A stretch of 64,000 nucleotides of DNA from Hungatella sp. UBA3048 (GTDB lineage Bacteria > Bacillota > Clostridia > Lachnospirales > Lachnospiraceae). This document shows, piece by piece, positions 34,241 through 42,784 of the stretch; the stretch's first letter is position 1; each line of letters starts with the position of its first letter. The stretch covers positions 28,608 to 92,607 of the forward strand of contig DFCS01000042.1 in assembly GCA_002367105.1 (NCBI GenBank), given 5' to 3'. The notes under the pieces were generated by a model. That model did no database searches, had not been told where the DNA came from, and saw only the letters and a program-made list of their open reading frames with translations. A program made the translations under genes and the position numbers.

Positions 34241-34697
34241 GAGGTTAATATCACTTTTTTGTTGTTTTGTACTATATATTTCCATAAATCCCTACTGATT
34301 TCAACTCTTTTGGACATACACTTCTCAGTCCCAACAGAGCCGGTGAATTTGTCTTCCACTTTCATTTCTTTGTACCCAAGGACTATTTCAAAGGCCGACT
34401 TTACAGATCGCAGACATAGGGAACAGGTCACCCGCAGATTACAGGCATAAACGCCGGTTCGTTCCCGGCACTTGCAGCATCAAATTCAGTAGCTTTTTTC
34501 AGCAAAGAATGATAAAATATAGATAGATATTGCATACAAGTTTTAATTCTTTCCTGTCCATACCTGGCACTCATATAAAACCATGTACCAGACAAGCCTT
34601 ATGTTAAAATTTGATGGCAACACAGGACAGCACCAACGCCCTTGGCGTTATTTATTTGATTTGTGCCGCCGGTCAAGGCGGCAGAACGGAGTTTTAC
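34241..34697. other. Non-coding stretch before a GntR gene
   Basis: No convincing gene. A 15-base word ATTGCATACAAGTTT (34529-34543) also occurs at 49552-49566 upstream of another GntR gene, and CCAGACAAG (about 34588) matches half of the palindrome upstream of the GntR gene at 41596. These are candidate FCD-regulator sites. Confidence 0.4.
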
Positions 34698-35462
34698 ATG
34701 TCACTCATACCGTTTCAAAAATTGCCGCCCCGGAGACATACGGAAGATGCACGACAATATGCATACCGGATTATCCGGCATTTCATTTTGAACCTTCATC
34801 TGCCCCCAGGCCGTAAGATGAACGAGGTAGAACTTGCAGATGCGCTGAGCATAAGCCGGACGCCTGTCCATGATACGCTCTACAAGCTTTCCCGTAAAAA
34901 TCTGGTGGACGTCATTCCTCAAAAGGGAGCCTTTGTATCCAGAATTGACATTAACCGGATTGAGCAGACCTTATGGATCAACAAGCAGCTTGGGACAGCC
35001 ATGATTCAAAATATCTTCATCAGAAAAGTGAAACGGCCTCAGTTTGATATTCTTTATCATAACCTGATGCAGCAGGAGGACTATCTGGCCCAAAAGGATT
35101 TATCCCAGTCCGTCCGGCTGATCACCGAATACTATCATCTGCTTTATGATCTGGCTGGCAAGATGGACTTTATATGGGACCCCGTCCAGAAAGCCGGAAT
35201 GGATTTACAAAGGCTTCTCTACCTATCGGCCTCCGACGCTTCCGTAATGGAAGACTTTCTTAAGGATTTAACTGCGCTTACTGATGCGCTTGCAGAACGG
35301 GATACGGACCGGGCGTGTATCATTTACCATCATCATTTGGCCCGGATCCTTTTGTTAATATCCCCTTTGAAGGAACACTATCCGGACTATTTTATTGAAA
35401 GTAATAATGAACAGACAGATACCAGTTTACAGGAACAGAAAGGGCTTCTTTATGAAAAATGA
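34698..35462 (+). CDS. GntR/FCD-family transcriptional regulator
   Basis: About 254 residues. The winged helix (RIIRHFILNLHLPPGRKMNEVELADALSISRTPVHDTLYKL, PQKGAFVSRID) is followed by an all-helical FCD domain. ATG 34698 sits 8 bases after CGGAG; the longer frame to 34611 has no ribosome site. The gene overlaps the SDR gene that follows, so it is autoregulated with, and likely controls, the SDR-YhcH-M28 module. FCD regulators usually sense sugar acids or related carboxylates. Confidence 0.88.
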   Translation: MSLIPFQKLPPRRHTEDARQYAYRIIRHFILNLHLPPGRKMNEVELADALSISRTPVHDTLYKLSRKNLVDVIPQKGAFVSRIDINRIEQTLWINKQLGTAMIQNIFIRKVKRPQFDILYHNLMQQEDYLAQKDLSQSVRLITEYYHLLYDLAGKMDFIWDPVQKAGMDLQRLLYLSASDASVMEDFLKDLTALTDALAERDTDRACIIYHHHLARILLLISPLKEHYPDYFIESNNEQTDTSLQEQKGLLYEK

Positions 35463-36237
35463 GATCTATCAGAATTTATTTACACTGGCCGGAAAGAAGG
35501 CCCTGATCCCGGGAGGGACCGGAGGTCTGGGAAGCGCCATTGCCAGAGCCTTCCTGCAAAACGGAGCTGATGTGGCTGTATGTGGCGGTCATCCGGAAAA
35601 GGCTGCCTGCCTTGAGGAAGAGGCCAAACAGACTGGCCGCAGTTTTCTTTCCCTGCGCTGCGACATACGTGACCGGGATGACGTGTCGGAGATGCTTGAT
35701 CAGGTAGACAAAGCATTTGGCCGCATCGATATCCTGGTTAACAGCGCCGGGATGAACCGTCTGCTGCCGGCGGAGGATTATGACGAAGATACCTTCGATA
35801 AAGTCATGGATTTAAATGTAAAAGGCATTCACACAGTAACCCGCGGGGTAGGAAAGCGTTTCATGATTCCCAACCGGTATGGGCGTATCGTCAATCTCTC
35901 TTCCGTAAAGGGCTTTATCGGAGCAAAACAGGATTATATCGCTTATTGCACCAGCAAAGGCGCCGCCAATATGTATACAAAGCAATTAGCCTGTGAATGG
36001 GGAAAATACGGCATTACCTGCAATGCCATCGCACCCACCTTTGTACGGACGCCTATTAATTCATTCCAACTGGATGATCCCGCATTTTTAGGAAAGCTTA
36101 CGGACCGCATTCCTCTTGGGCGCATCGGCCGTGAAGAGGATATTGCCGCCGCCGCACTGTATTTATGCAGCGATGCCGCCTCCTTTGTGACCGGCCAGAT
36201 CCTTGGTGTGGACGGAGGCTTAACGGCCATGCAGTAA
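35452..36237 (+). CDS. Short-chain dehydrogenase/reductase, gluconate 5-dehydrogenase-like
   Basis: About 261 residues with a classical SDR fold: cofactor motif GGTGGLGSAIA, NSAG, and catalytic Ser-Tyr-Lys in NLSSVKGFIGAKQDYIAYCTSKGA; the C-terminus SFVTGQILGVDGG is typical. It resembles 2-deoxy-D-gluconate 3-dehydrogenase and gluconate 5-dehydrogenase proteins. ATG 35452 lies inside the end of the regulator gene behind AAAGGGC. Substrate not determinable by eye. Confidence 0.88.
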   Translation: MKNEIYQNLFTLAGKKALIPGGTGGLGSAIARAFLQNGADVAVCGGHPEKAACLEEEAKQTGRSFLSLRCDIRDRDDVSEMLDQVDKAFGRIDILVNSAGMNRLLPAEDYDEDTFDKVMDLNVKGIHTVTRGVGKRFMIPNRYGRIVNLSSVKGFIGAKQDYIAYCTSKGAANMYTKQLACEWGKYGITCNAIAPTFVRTPINSFQLDDPAFLGKLTDRIPLGRIGREEDIAAAALYLCSDAASFVTGQILGVDGGLTAMQ

Positions 36238-36292
36238 CAGACGGCCTGCAGATGAACGAATCCAATAATCCATAAAACAGGAGGAATTACCC

Positions 36293-36817
36293 ATGATTTT
36301 CGGAAACATTTACAAACCCATGCTGGAGGAGCAGCTTGCCATGCTGCCGGCTCCCCTGCGCAGTGCCATCCGCTTTTTAAAGGACAACGATATGGCAGCT
36401 CATGAACCGGGGGTATTTAACATAGAACTGGATGGACTGCCCGTTATTCTGCAGGTCCTTGATTTAGACACAAAAGACCGGGAGGACCTTCGCCCGGAAA
36501 TTCATAGAAAAAACATTGATGTACAGTTTCTTGCCAAGGGCGGTCCGGAAGAAGCCGGCTTTTACAGTAAGGATGAAACCGGGCAGGTGGACGAGGATCT
36601 TCTTGACACTCCCAGGGACATTCTTTTCTTCCGCAATGATCCTGTGGCTCCGGAGGGACGCATCCGCTTAATCCCAGGCTCCTATGCCATTTATTTCCCC
36701 TGGGATGTCCATATCCCTGCCATCCAGGCCGGAGACAGCCCTGCGGCGATCCGCAAGATCGTTATAAAAGTGCCTCTTGAAAGCTGCCTGTCCGGTGATG
36801 CCCGGCAGGGGGAATGA
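36293..36817 (+). CDS. YhcH/YjgK/YiaL-family cupin-like protein
   Basis: 174 residues of the YhcH/YiaL family: DLPVILQVLDL, RPEIHRKNIDVQFLAKG, PGSYAIYFPWDVHIPAIQ, and KIVIKVPL. His and Glu ligands of a cupin-like metal site are visible. These proteins occur with sialic acid and diketogulonate pathways, possibly as anomerases or isomerases. Start ATG 36293 follows ACAGGAGGAATTACCC. A second member lies at 42292. Confidence 0.88.
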   Translation: MIFGNIYKPMLEEQLAMLPAPLRSAIRFLKDNDMAAHEPGVFNIELDGLPVILQVLDLDTKDREDLRPEIHRKNIDVQFLAKGGPEEAGFYSKDETGQVDEDLLDTPRDILFFRNDPVAPEGRIRLIPGSYAIYFPWDVHIPAIQAGDSPAAIRKIVIKVPLESCLSGDARQGE

Positions 36818-36819
36818 TC

Positions 36820-37647
36820 ATGAGCCTGAACAAATATCTGACTGAACTTTCCATGAAGGATCCTGACCTGCGCCGTATGGCCTTGGAAAGGGTCCTGGAG
36901 CAGGAAAATCTGCCCTTTGAACGTCAGGAAGAAGCACCCTCGCCCAATGCTCCCAGAGGAATCATCAATTACTTGATTTCTCCGGAAGATAACAGGCCCA
37001 GCCTCTTGTTCTGCGCCCATTACGATGCGGTTTACGGAAGCTTTGGAGCCAATGACAACGCTGCTGCCCTTTGCATCCTGATCGCTCTTGCCAAAGCCCT
37101 GCGCGCTGAAAACTTTCCTGCACGTTTCGCATTTTTCGACGGAGAGGAAACAGGCAATACGGGAAGCCGTCATTACGTCAGTCAAATGGACCGCCAGGCC
37201 ATTACCGGTGTGATTAATCTGGATGTGTGCGGTTACGGCGATAGCATTGCAGTCTATGACCGGGGGAACGCAAAAAAAGAGTCTGTACGCACTTTCTGCA
37301 ACAAGGAAATCCTGGCAGCCCACAACGGCCTCCTGGTGAAATTTTTGCCTAAGAGTGACGAAGCCTCTTTCTCCGGACTTCGAATTCCTGCGATCAGCAT
37401 AGCCTCAATTCCCCGCTGGGATATCCAGTATCTAAATGCCCTTTCCAATCTGGGCAGTGGATTTTTGGGCCATCCCCCGGAGTTTGACATGATTCTCAGT
37501 CAGATGGATGTCTCAACCACCATGCACGGCGGCTATCGGGATTCTCCTGAATGGGTTGAACCGGAAGCCATGACGCGTATATATGATTATCTTATGGATG
37601 CGCTGCACTCCCAAACAGATAAGAAAAAGCGGTTCCTTCTATTTTAA
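36820..37647 (+). CDS. M28-family zinc aminopeptidase-like protein
   Basis: About 275 residues with the M28 metal-site pattern: CAHYDAVYG (His, Asp), GANDNAAALC (bridging Asp), FDGEETGNTGS (catalytic and metal Glu), and a later NLDVCGYGD; the final metal His is probably in TTMHGG. It is cytosolic, with no signal peptide, and would cleave or deacylate an amide. ATG 36820 has AGGGGG 7 bases upstream; ATG 36814 overlaps the preceding stop. The pairing with YhcH and an SDR suggests processing of an N-acylated or amide-linked sugar acid. Confidence 0.82.
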   Translation: MSLNKYLTELSMKDPDLRRMALERVLEQENLPFERQEEAPSPNAPRGIINYLISPEDNRPSLLFCAHYDAVYGSFGANDNAAALCILIALAKALRAENFPARFAFFDGEETGNTGSRHYVSQMDRQAITGVINLDVCGYGDSIAVYDRGNAKKESVRTFCNKEILAAHNGLLVKFLPKSDEASFSGLRIPAISIASIPRWDIQYLNALSNLGSGFLGHPPEFDMILSQMDVSTTMHGGYRDSPEWVEPEAMTRIYDYLMDALHSQTDKKKRFLLF

Positions 37648-37670
37648 ATGCAGAAGGAACCGCTTGATTT
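37627..37670 (+). terminator. Bidirectional terminator
   Basis: Perfect 14-bp inverted repeat AAGCGGTTCCTTCT / AGAAGGAACCGCTT with an 11-base loop. It begins inside the last codons of the M28 gene and lies between convergent operons. Confidence 0.85.
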
Positions 37671-37689
37671 ATTCGGAGATACATTATGA

Positions 37690-38712
37690 CTAAAAATCAA
37701 AGGTTAGAACGATCTTACGAATGGACGGATCATGGCTATCCACAAAGTCAAACGCCTCCTGGGCGCGAATCAGAGGGAAGGTATGAGAAACAGAGCCGCT
37801 AAGATCCAGTTTTCCCTCATTGATCAGTTCAATGGCCTTTCCAAACATCTTATTCTGCAGACGGGAACCTCTTACATCCAGTTCCTTAGAGGTGATGGAA
37901 AACTGAGTGATCTCAGTAGGGGACGTAGAAAATCCCATGGTCATGACCCGGCCGGCATTTCCGGTAGCCTGGAGAAGCTGAGTCAGGGAATCCTTGCTGC
38001 AGACAGCATCTATGGAAACCGTGGCTCCCCTCATGTGAGTATATTCTTTTACCTTTTCCTGAAGGTCTTCCTTTAAGGTATTGATCGTATAAGCAGCCCC
38101 GTTCTTTTTAGCGGCTTCCAGCTTATCATCCTGGATGTCCGCAACAATGATATGGTCACAGATCAAACGGGCGGTCTTTAATATGGAGCTTCCAAGAGCG
38201 CCGGAGCCGTAAATTAAAAGCATGTCATCCTTTTCTAACTCTGCACGGGTGCAGGACTGGATGCCGATGGTGGCAGGCTCAATCATAACAGCGTCTTTAT
38301 CAGAAAGGGAATCCGGAAGTATATAACAGTCTGATTCCGGTACGGCCATATATTCACGGTAGCCTCCGTCAATGTGAACGCCCCGTACAGCCAGATGGTC
38401 GCATACATTGCCCCGTCCGATCCGGCAGGGATAACAATGGCCGCAGCTTGTCACCTGGTTGATGATTACACGGTCACCCACCTTTAAATTCTTCACAGAG
38501 GAGCCGATTTCCGCTACCTTTCCCACCATTTCATGTCCGATGATCCTGGGATAGGTAGCCGCAGCATTGGTTCCATGGTAAATACCTACATCGGAGCCGC
38601 AGATTCCTGCAGCGGTCATTTTAATCAGTACGTTATTCTTCTCGTCCATTACCGGCATTTCTACATCAATGACTTTTAACTCATAAGGTTTTACAATCTG
38701 TACCGCTTTCAT
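37690..38712 (-). CDS. Zinc-dependent alcohol/polyol dehydrogenase (MDR family)
   Basis: 340 residues. The catalytic zinc region is GICGSDVGIYHG and GHEMVGKVAEIGS; the structural zinc motif has four Cys (SCGHCYPCRIGRGNVC); the NAD site is GSGALGSSILKTA. The closest classes by eye are sorbitol, galactitol and threonine dehydrogenases and L-gulonate/idonate 5-dehydrogenases. It is last in the operon that starts at 41416. Start ATG 38712 follows AAAGGAGATTTATGAC. Confidence 0.9.
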   Translation of the reverse strand: MKAVQIVKPYELKVIDVEMPVMDEKNNVLIKMTAAGICGSDVGIYHGTNAAATYPRIIGHEMVGKVAEIGSSVKNLKVGDRVIINQVTSCGHCYPCRIGRGNVCDHLAVRGVHIDGGYREYMAVPESDCYILPDSLSDKDAVMIEPATIGIQSCTRAELEKDDMLLIYGSGALGSSILKTARLICDHIIVADIQDDKLEAAKKNGAAYTINTLKEDLQEKVKEYTHMRGATVSIDAVCSKDSLTQLLQATGNAGRVMTMGFSTSPTEITQFSITSKELDVRGSRLQNKMFGKAIELINEGKLDLSGSVSHTFPLIRAQEAFDFVDSHDPSIRKIVLTFDF

Positions 38713-38771
38713 ATGTCATAAATCTCCTTTATAATTTTGAACCCGATTCCATGGCTTATACTCATAGAGCA

Positions 38772-39647
38772 CTAGCGGACCTCCAGATACTGCTTAAGCA
38801 CCTGATCCATCTCGTCCTTTTTCTCCTGCGTCAGAGGCAGCATGGGTTTTCTCACTTCTCCGGCCGGAATTCCCTGGCTGGAAATGATATACTTTAGGTT
38901 TGCGCACAATCCGTTCTTTAAAAGCACATCCAGGATGTTGTTGCATTTGGTCTGGAGGATTCTGGCTTCCTCCTCCCTTCCTTCCAGATACTGTTCCATC
39001 ACAAGCTTAAACTGGGGCAGCATAAAATTAAAGCTGCTTCCGATAAAACCGTCACAGCCAAAGGCAAGGAAAGCCACCATACAGCTTTCAAAGCCTCCGA
39101 AGCACTTAAGATCCGGATTTATATTTCTCATCCGCTCCATCTGAAGCAGATTAAGATTGGTATGCTTTACAGATCCTATTGCACCGGATTTTAAAAGCGC
39201 CTGAATATCCGGATGGGATACTTCCAGCTCTCTGTGGGTGTTTGATGGGATGTTATAATAGAGAACCGGCTGGCCGATTGCCTCAGCAATATCGTAGTAA
39301 TATCCTGCAATCTCCTTCTCAGAGAATCCAAAGTAAAGCGGAGGAGTCGCCGCAATATTCCGGATGCCCATATCCTTTGCCTTTTTCGCATAGAATACAG
39401 CTTCCTCCGTACTGACGGATCCCACATGAGCAAATATATCCGTACGGTTTGCATATTCTGAAGCAAGTTCAAAGGAACGGACCCTCTCCTCTCTGGTCAG
39501 AAGAAAGCACTCTCCCGAGCTTCCCCCGATAAAGAATCCATCCGCTCCCTCTGAAATATTTCTCTCCCACAGCTGCCTTGCAGCGGATTCATTGATTTTC
39601 CCATTTTCTTGAAACGGAGTGATGGAAGCAACATATAATTTCTTCAT
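38772..39647 (-). CDS. DapA/N-acetylneuraminate lyase-family aldolase
   Basis: 291 residues, a TIM barrel with GGSSGECFLLTREER near residue 42, the catalytic Tyr in YYNIPSNT, and the Schiff-base Lys in GSVKHTNLNLLQMERMR. The order resembles N-acetylneuraminate lyase more than dihydrodipicolinate synthase. It probably splits a 2-keto-3-deoxy sugar acid to pyruvate and an aldehyde. Start ATG 39647 follows AAGGGGGATTACAAATC. It lies between the reductase and Zn-ADH genes. Confidence 0.88.
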   Translation of the reverse strand: MKKLYVASITPFQENGKINESAARQLWERNISEGADGFFIGGSSGECFLLTREERVRSFELASEYANRTDIFAHVGSVSTEEAVFYAKKAKDMGIRNIAATPPLYFGFSEKEIAGYYYDIAEAIGQPVLYYNIPSNTHRELEVSHPDIQALLKSGAIGSVKHTNLNLLQMERMRNINPDLKCFGGFESCMVAFLAFGCDGFIGSSFNFMLPQFKLVMEQYLEGREEEARILQTKCNNILDVLLKNGLCANLKYIISSQGIPAGEVRKPMLPLTQEKKDEMDQVLKQYLEVR

Positions 39648-39796
39648 GATTTGTAATCCCCCTTATCATTTGACTTTTCCCCTGTACATGTATAAGACCC
39701 CTTCTCTGGGTCCGATTGCCTGGCAAAAGACAAAGAGGCCGGTATCCGGCAGCGCATACACCCTGCGGCGGAAAACCAGCCTCGTTCTATATCCTG

Positions 39797-40711
39797 TTAC
39801 CGGCTTTTGTCTTCCATAGCGTGTACCATTTCCACCAGAAACTCATGGGTCGGTACCGGAATGCCGCATTTCTTTGCAGCTCTTACTACGGAGCCGCTGA
39901 TCGTATCTACTTCGGTTTTCCGTCCATTTTGCAGATCTGCGCGGATGGAGGTGCTGCCGTTTGGAGACATCTCCGAGGTCTTCTTCACCTTTTCTATGAT
40001 CTCATCGTCATCCGCATGAAGACCCAGCCCCCGGGCCACGGAAGCCGCCTCTTTAATCAGGCGGACCGTCATATTCCAGGCATGTTCATTGGATGCGATA
40101 TACCCTATATCCACCTGAAGGATGCCTGTGACCGCACTTAATGATACATTAGTAAAAAGCTTGTTCCAGATAAGCTGCTGGATATTGGAATGGACATTTA
40201 CCCGAAAGCCGCAGCATTCAAAAGCTTCTTTCAGCCTTGGAAGGAACTGTTCCTTATCTTCTGCCAGCATACCTACGTTGGTATTGCCTGTACCGCCTCG
40301 TTTCACATAGCCAAGGCCCATAACTGCGCCGTTGTCTTCTGTGGTACCGATGACCATATGATCCCTGGAAACGAACTCCTCCAGGATATCCTCATGGCCG
40401 GAACCATTCTGCAAGGTCATCACATAGGTCCCTGGACCGATCAGGCTTCTGTTTGTATCCAGTGCTGCTTTGGAATATAAGGATTTAACGAACAGAATGA
40501 CAAGGTCCACAGGCTCCATGCCTTCTGTGGAAGTAACAGCATTGGGACGGTAACTATGCTCCTCGTTATCCTCCAGAAGCTTAATCCCTTCCTTTTGGAT
40601 GTGCTCCACAACTGCAGGCGCCGTATCTACCATATATACTTCATTGTTCAGGGACAAATGGGAACCATAGATGGAACCCATGGCCCCTGCCCCAATAACA
40701 GCAATCTTCAT
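39797..40711 (-). CDS. Ketopantoate reductase-family protein (PanE/ApbA)
   Basis: About 304 residues. The Rossmann start KIAVIGAGAMGSIYG and the later KLFTNVSLSAVTGILQVDIG and STSIRADLQNGRKTEVD segments are PanE hallmarks, the last being the substrate-binding region. Within this catabolic operon, reduction of another 2-keto acid is more likely than pantothenate synthesis. ATG 40711 has GAGGGTG about 6 bases upstream; the longer frame does not. The stop region folds into an extended hairpin with the downstream gap (39730-39815). Confidence 0.88.
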   Translation of the reverse strand: MKIAVIGAGAMGSIYGSHLSLNNEVYMVDTAPAVVEHIQKEGIKLLEDNEEHSYRPNAVTSTEGMEPVDLVILFVKSLYSKAALDTNRSLIGPGTYVMTLQNGSGHEDILEEFVSRDHMVIGTTEDNGAVMGLGYVKRGGTGNTNVGMLAEDKEQFLPRLKEAFECCGFRVNVHSNIQQLIWNKLFTNVSLSAVTGILQVDIGYIASNEHAWNMTVRLIKEAASVARGLGLHADDDEIIEKVKKTSEMSPNGSTSIRADLQNGRKTEVDTISGSVVRAAKKCGIPVPTHEFLVEMVHAMEDKSR

Positions 40712-40726
40712 AAATTTCACCCTCAA

Positions 40727-41416
40727 TTATTTTGAAAATTCCGCAATTCCCTCGATGGCATATGCGCGGATCGGGCAGGAATCCAGTCCTTTGATCGGAA
40801 TCGGAGCATAGGACATGAAGAATGTGTCAGTGGTCAGTTCTTCTAAATTCTTTAATACCTCTAAGAATACCACGTCAACCTCCATCAAAACATCGTGGAA
40901 TGCACATACATCCTCGTTGTTGCTCTCTATGGAAACGCCGTCGCCAAAGCCAACGCATTTTACTTTCTTCTCCTTTAACCACTCTGCTGTCTCACGGCAG
41001 ATGAAAAGGCGCTCATCCTCTTTCGTGTTGGAAGCAGGCGTGAATGGAGGAAGCTTGCGCGGGGAATCCAGAATAACGATATCTCCTTCTTTGATGCGGT
41101 CGCCGCAGGCTTTTTCTAAATCTTCTCCCTTAATCTTGCCGTTAGGCTCCATATGATCGATGTTTACAAGGATCGCACGGCCCATGAAGGTGCTGATAGG
41201 CAGACCCTGTACGTCTGTCCAGTTATCGTTGTGGTGATATGGACATTCCACATGAGTGCCTAAATGGCTGGTTAAGTCCATAATGGTGTGGAAATCCGGG
41301 ATCGGACCACCAGTGTTAAAACGGAATAAATGACACCGTCTTGTCTCAGTTTCCGGATCCAGCTGCTTTGTTAAATCAATGACTCTTAACCCATTTCCCA
41401 GTTCAAATGCGCTCAT
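40727..41416 (-). CDS. Cyclase-family hydrolase (kynurenine formamidase-like)
   Basis: 229 residues with the PF04199 metal motif HLGTHVECPYHH (HxGTHxDxPxHF class, here with Glu), the opening RVIDLTKQLDPETE, and the late SYAPIPIKGLDSCPIRAYAIEG. Family members hydrolyse formyl or acyl amides or lactones. ATG 41416 follows CAGGAGGTACAAACA; the frame open to 41593 runs across the promoter and is not coding there. It is the first gene of the operon under the promoter at 41462-41491. Confidence 0.88.
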   Translation of the reverse strand: MSAFELGNGLRVIDLTKQLDPETETRRCHLFRFNTGGPIPDFHTIMDLTSHLGTHVECPYHHNDNWTDVQGLPISTFMGRAILVNIDHMEPNGKIKGEDLEKACGDRIKEGDIVILDSPRKLPPFTPASNTKEDERLFICRETAEWLKEKKVKCVGFGDGVSIESNNEDVCAFHDVLMEVDVVFLEVLKNLEELTTDTFFMSYAPIPIKGLDSCPIRAYAIEGIAEFSK

Positions 41417-41461
41417 TGTTTGTACCTCCTGTGTTAAAAATAGTTTTTTCTTTCTCCATTC

Positions 41462-41491
41462 ATTATACCAGTATACCGGTATACCGGTCAA
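41462..41491 (-). promoter_or_regulatory. Promoter and operator of the cyclase operon
   Basis: Minus-strand TTGACC (41491-41486), 18-base spacer and TATAAT (41467-41462). The spacer is a set of 8-base near-direct repeats (GGTATACC, GGTATACT, GGTATAAT) containing the perfect palindrome GTATACCGGTATAC. Repression by the divergent GntR protein is likely. Confidence 0.75.
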
Positions 41492-41501
41492 TCTTTTTTT
41501 A

Positions 41502-41568
41502 TTGACTTCATGGTTCTTTTCAGGTATGATAATTTCCGTAACACTTATTGCCAGACAAGGTTGTCTGG
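41502..41568 (+). promoter_or_regulatory. Promoter of the divergent GntR gene with downstream palindrome
   Basis: Plus-strand TTGACT (41502-41507), 17-base spacer and TATGAT (41525-41530). Downstream in the leader is the perfect palindrome CCAGACAA-GG-TTGTCTGG (41551-41568), a likely autoregulatory site or leader hairpin. Confidence 0.7.
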
Positions 41569-41595
41569 TATTTCCAAAAACGACAGGAGTCATTC

Positions 41596-42243
41596 ATGAA
41601 CGATACCGGTTCCCTGCAATATCAGGCTTATCATACAATTAAAGAACAGATCCTTTCCAAATCCCTGGATTCAGAGGTGTTGTACTCGGAAACCAGACTG
41701 GCAAAGGAACTTGGGATCTCCCGGACCCCTCTGCGTGAGGCACTTCAGTATCTCTCTCAGGAAGGTTATATCACCATCATACCCAGCCGCGGATTCATGA
41801 TCCGGCGCCTGGATAAGGAAACCATGCGGGAATCCATCCAGGTCCGCTGCGCCATTGAAGGCTTTTGCGTCTATCTGGCCGCAGGCTGCGAGGATAAAAA
41901 ACGGCTTCACAAGCTTTTAAAGGATATGGAAGAATCCCTTGCCAGGCAGAAAACCGCTCTTTCCGCAAAGAACTTCCCGGAATCCTTTACCGAAGAGGAT
42001 CATCAGTTCCATATGCTTTTAGTCCATTTCGCTGGGAACAGTGAATTTGACCATCTGTTCCAGCGCCTTCTTTATACCATACATCTGACTACTGCCAATG
42101 CCCTGACCGTCGCCGGCCGTGCGCAGGCAACCTACGAAGAGCATGTAACCTTTCACCAGCATCTGAAAAAGGGGGATAGCCTCCAGGCCTATCAGGTCCT
42201 GATCGATCACCTTATGATGCCTTTGACCATGAATATCATTTAA
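41596..42243 (+). CDS. GntR/FCD-family transcriptional regulator
   Basis: About 215 residues: winged helix (YHTIKEQILSKSLD, TRLAKELGISRTPLREALQYLSQEGYITIIPSRGFMIR) and an FCD domain with the His/Asp metal-site region FTEEDHQFHMLLV. ATG 41596 follows ACAGGAGTCATTC. It is divergent from the cyclase-PanE-aldolase-ADH operon, which it probably controls through the GGTATACC repeats. Confidence 0.9.
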   Translation: MNDTGSLQYQAYHTIKEQILSKSLDSEVLYSETRLAKELGISRTPLREALQYLSQEGYITIIPSRGFMIRRLDKETMRESIQVRCAIEGFCVYLAAGCEDKKRLHKLLKDMEESLARQKTALSAKNFPESFTEEDHQFHMLLVHFAGNSEFDHLFQRLLYTIHLTTANALTVAGRAQATYEEHVTFHQHLKKGDSLQAYQVLIDHLMMPLTMNII

Positions 42244-42249
42244 CGTTTT

Positions 42250-42294
42250 CTGTCCGGCCTGGAATTATAATAGGCCGGACAGATTTATTTTTTA
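42250..42294 (+). terminator. Bidirectional terminator
   Basis: Perfect 11-bp hairpin CTGTCCGGCCT / AGGCCGGACAG followed by ATTTATTTTTT, between the convergent GntR and YhcH genes. Confidence 0.85.
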
Positions 42295-42744
42295 AAGAGC
42301 AATCTTTACTACGACCTTCTTTACATCACAGGGCTTTCCTGCCGCGCAGCGAGGCTTATGGGCATCTTCAGGAGCCACAATAATTAAATCTCCTTCTTCC
42401 AGCAGAACGCTTCCGCTAAACTCCGGTTCTTCATAAAAGATTACATCGTTTTCCTCAATCCGTTCCTTCACCTTTAAGCCGTCTCTTCTGCAGACGCCGA
42501 ACTGTTCTCTTCCGGTAACCATGTACTGAATATCAAAATATTTCTCATGGGTCTCAAAGGATCCCTGCTCCGCAGGAAATGTGGTATATTCCTGTACGTT
42601 AGCCACCACGATGTCTCCCAGGACCTGATAGCTTCCTGCCGGTAAAGAACGGATATCCGTTTCTCTCAGCCACGCATAGGCTGCACGGAATTTATCTTCC
42701 AGATAATCGTATGTTTCTGCAACTGAAATATTAGAAAAAAGCAT
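42292..42744 (-). CDS. YhcH/YiaL-family cupin-like protein
   Basis: 150 residues, the usual family length: GSYQVLGDIVVANVQEY, FETHEKYFDIQYMVTGREQ, EGDLIIVAPEDAHKPRC, and KKVVVKIAL with metal-site His and Glu. ATG 42744 follows GGGAGAAAACTA; the frame open to 42798 overlaps the preceding gene. Pairing with a YiaK-like dehydrogenase directly upstream mirrors the yiaK-yiaL order of enteric bacteria. Confidence 0.9.
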   Translation of the reverse strand: MLFSNISVAETYDYLEDKFRAAYAWLRETDIRSLPAGSYQVLGDIVVANVQEYTTFPAEQGSFETHEKYFDIQYMVTGREQFGVCRRDGLKVKERIEENDVIFYEEPEFSGSVLLEEGDLIIVAPEDAHKPRCAAGKPCDVKKVVVKIAL

Positions 42745-42784
42745 TAGTTTTCTCCCTTCTGCTCCCCATGGGAACAGTTCCTTT

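Noticed and set aside
34241..34697. Prophage attachment site beside tRNA-Gly(GCC)
   Set aside because: No integrase and no repeat of the tRNA 3' end were found in the window.
41417..41593. N-terminal extension of the cyclase-family gene
   Set aside because: The open frame runs through the divergent promoter and operators; the ribosome site and family alignment place the start at 41416.
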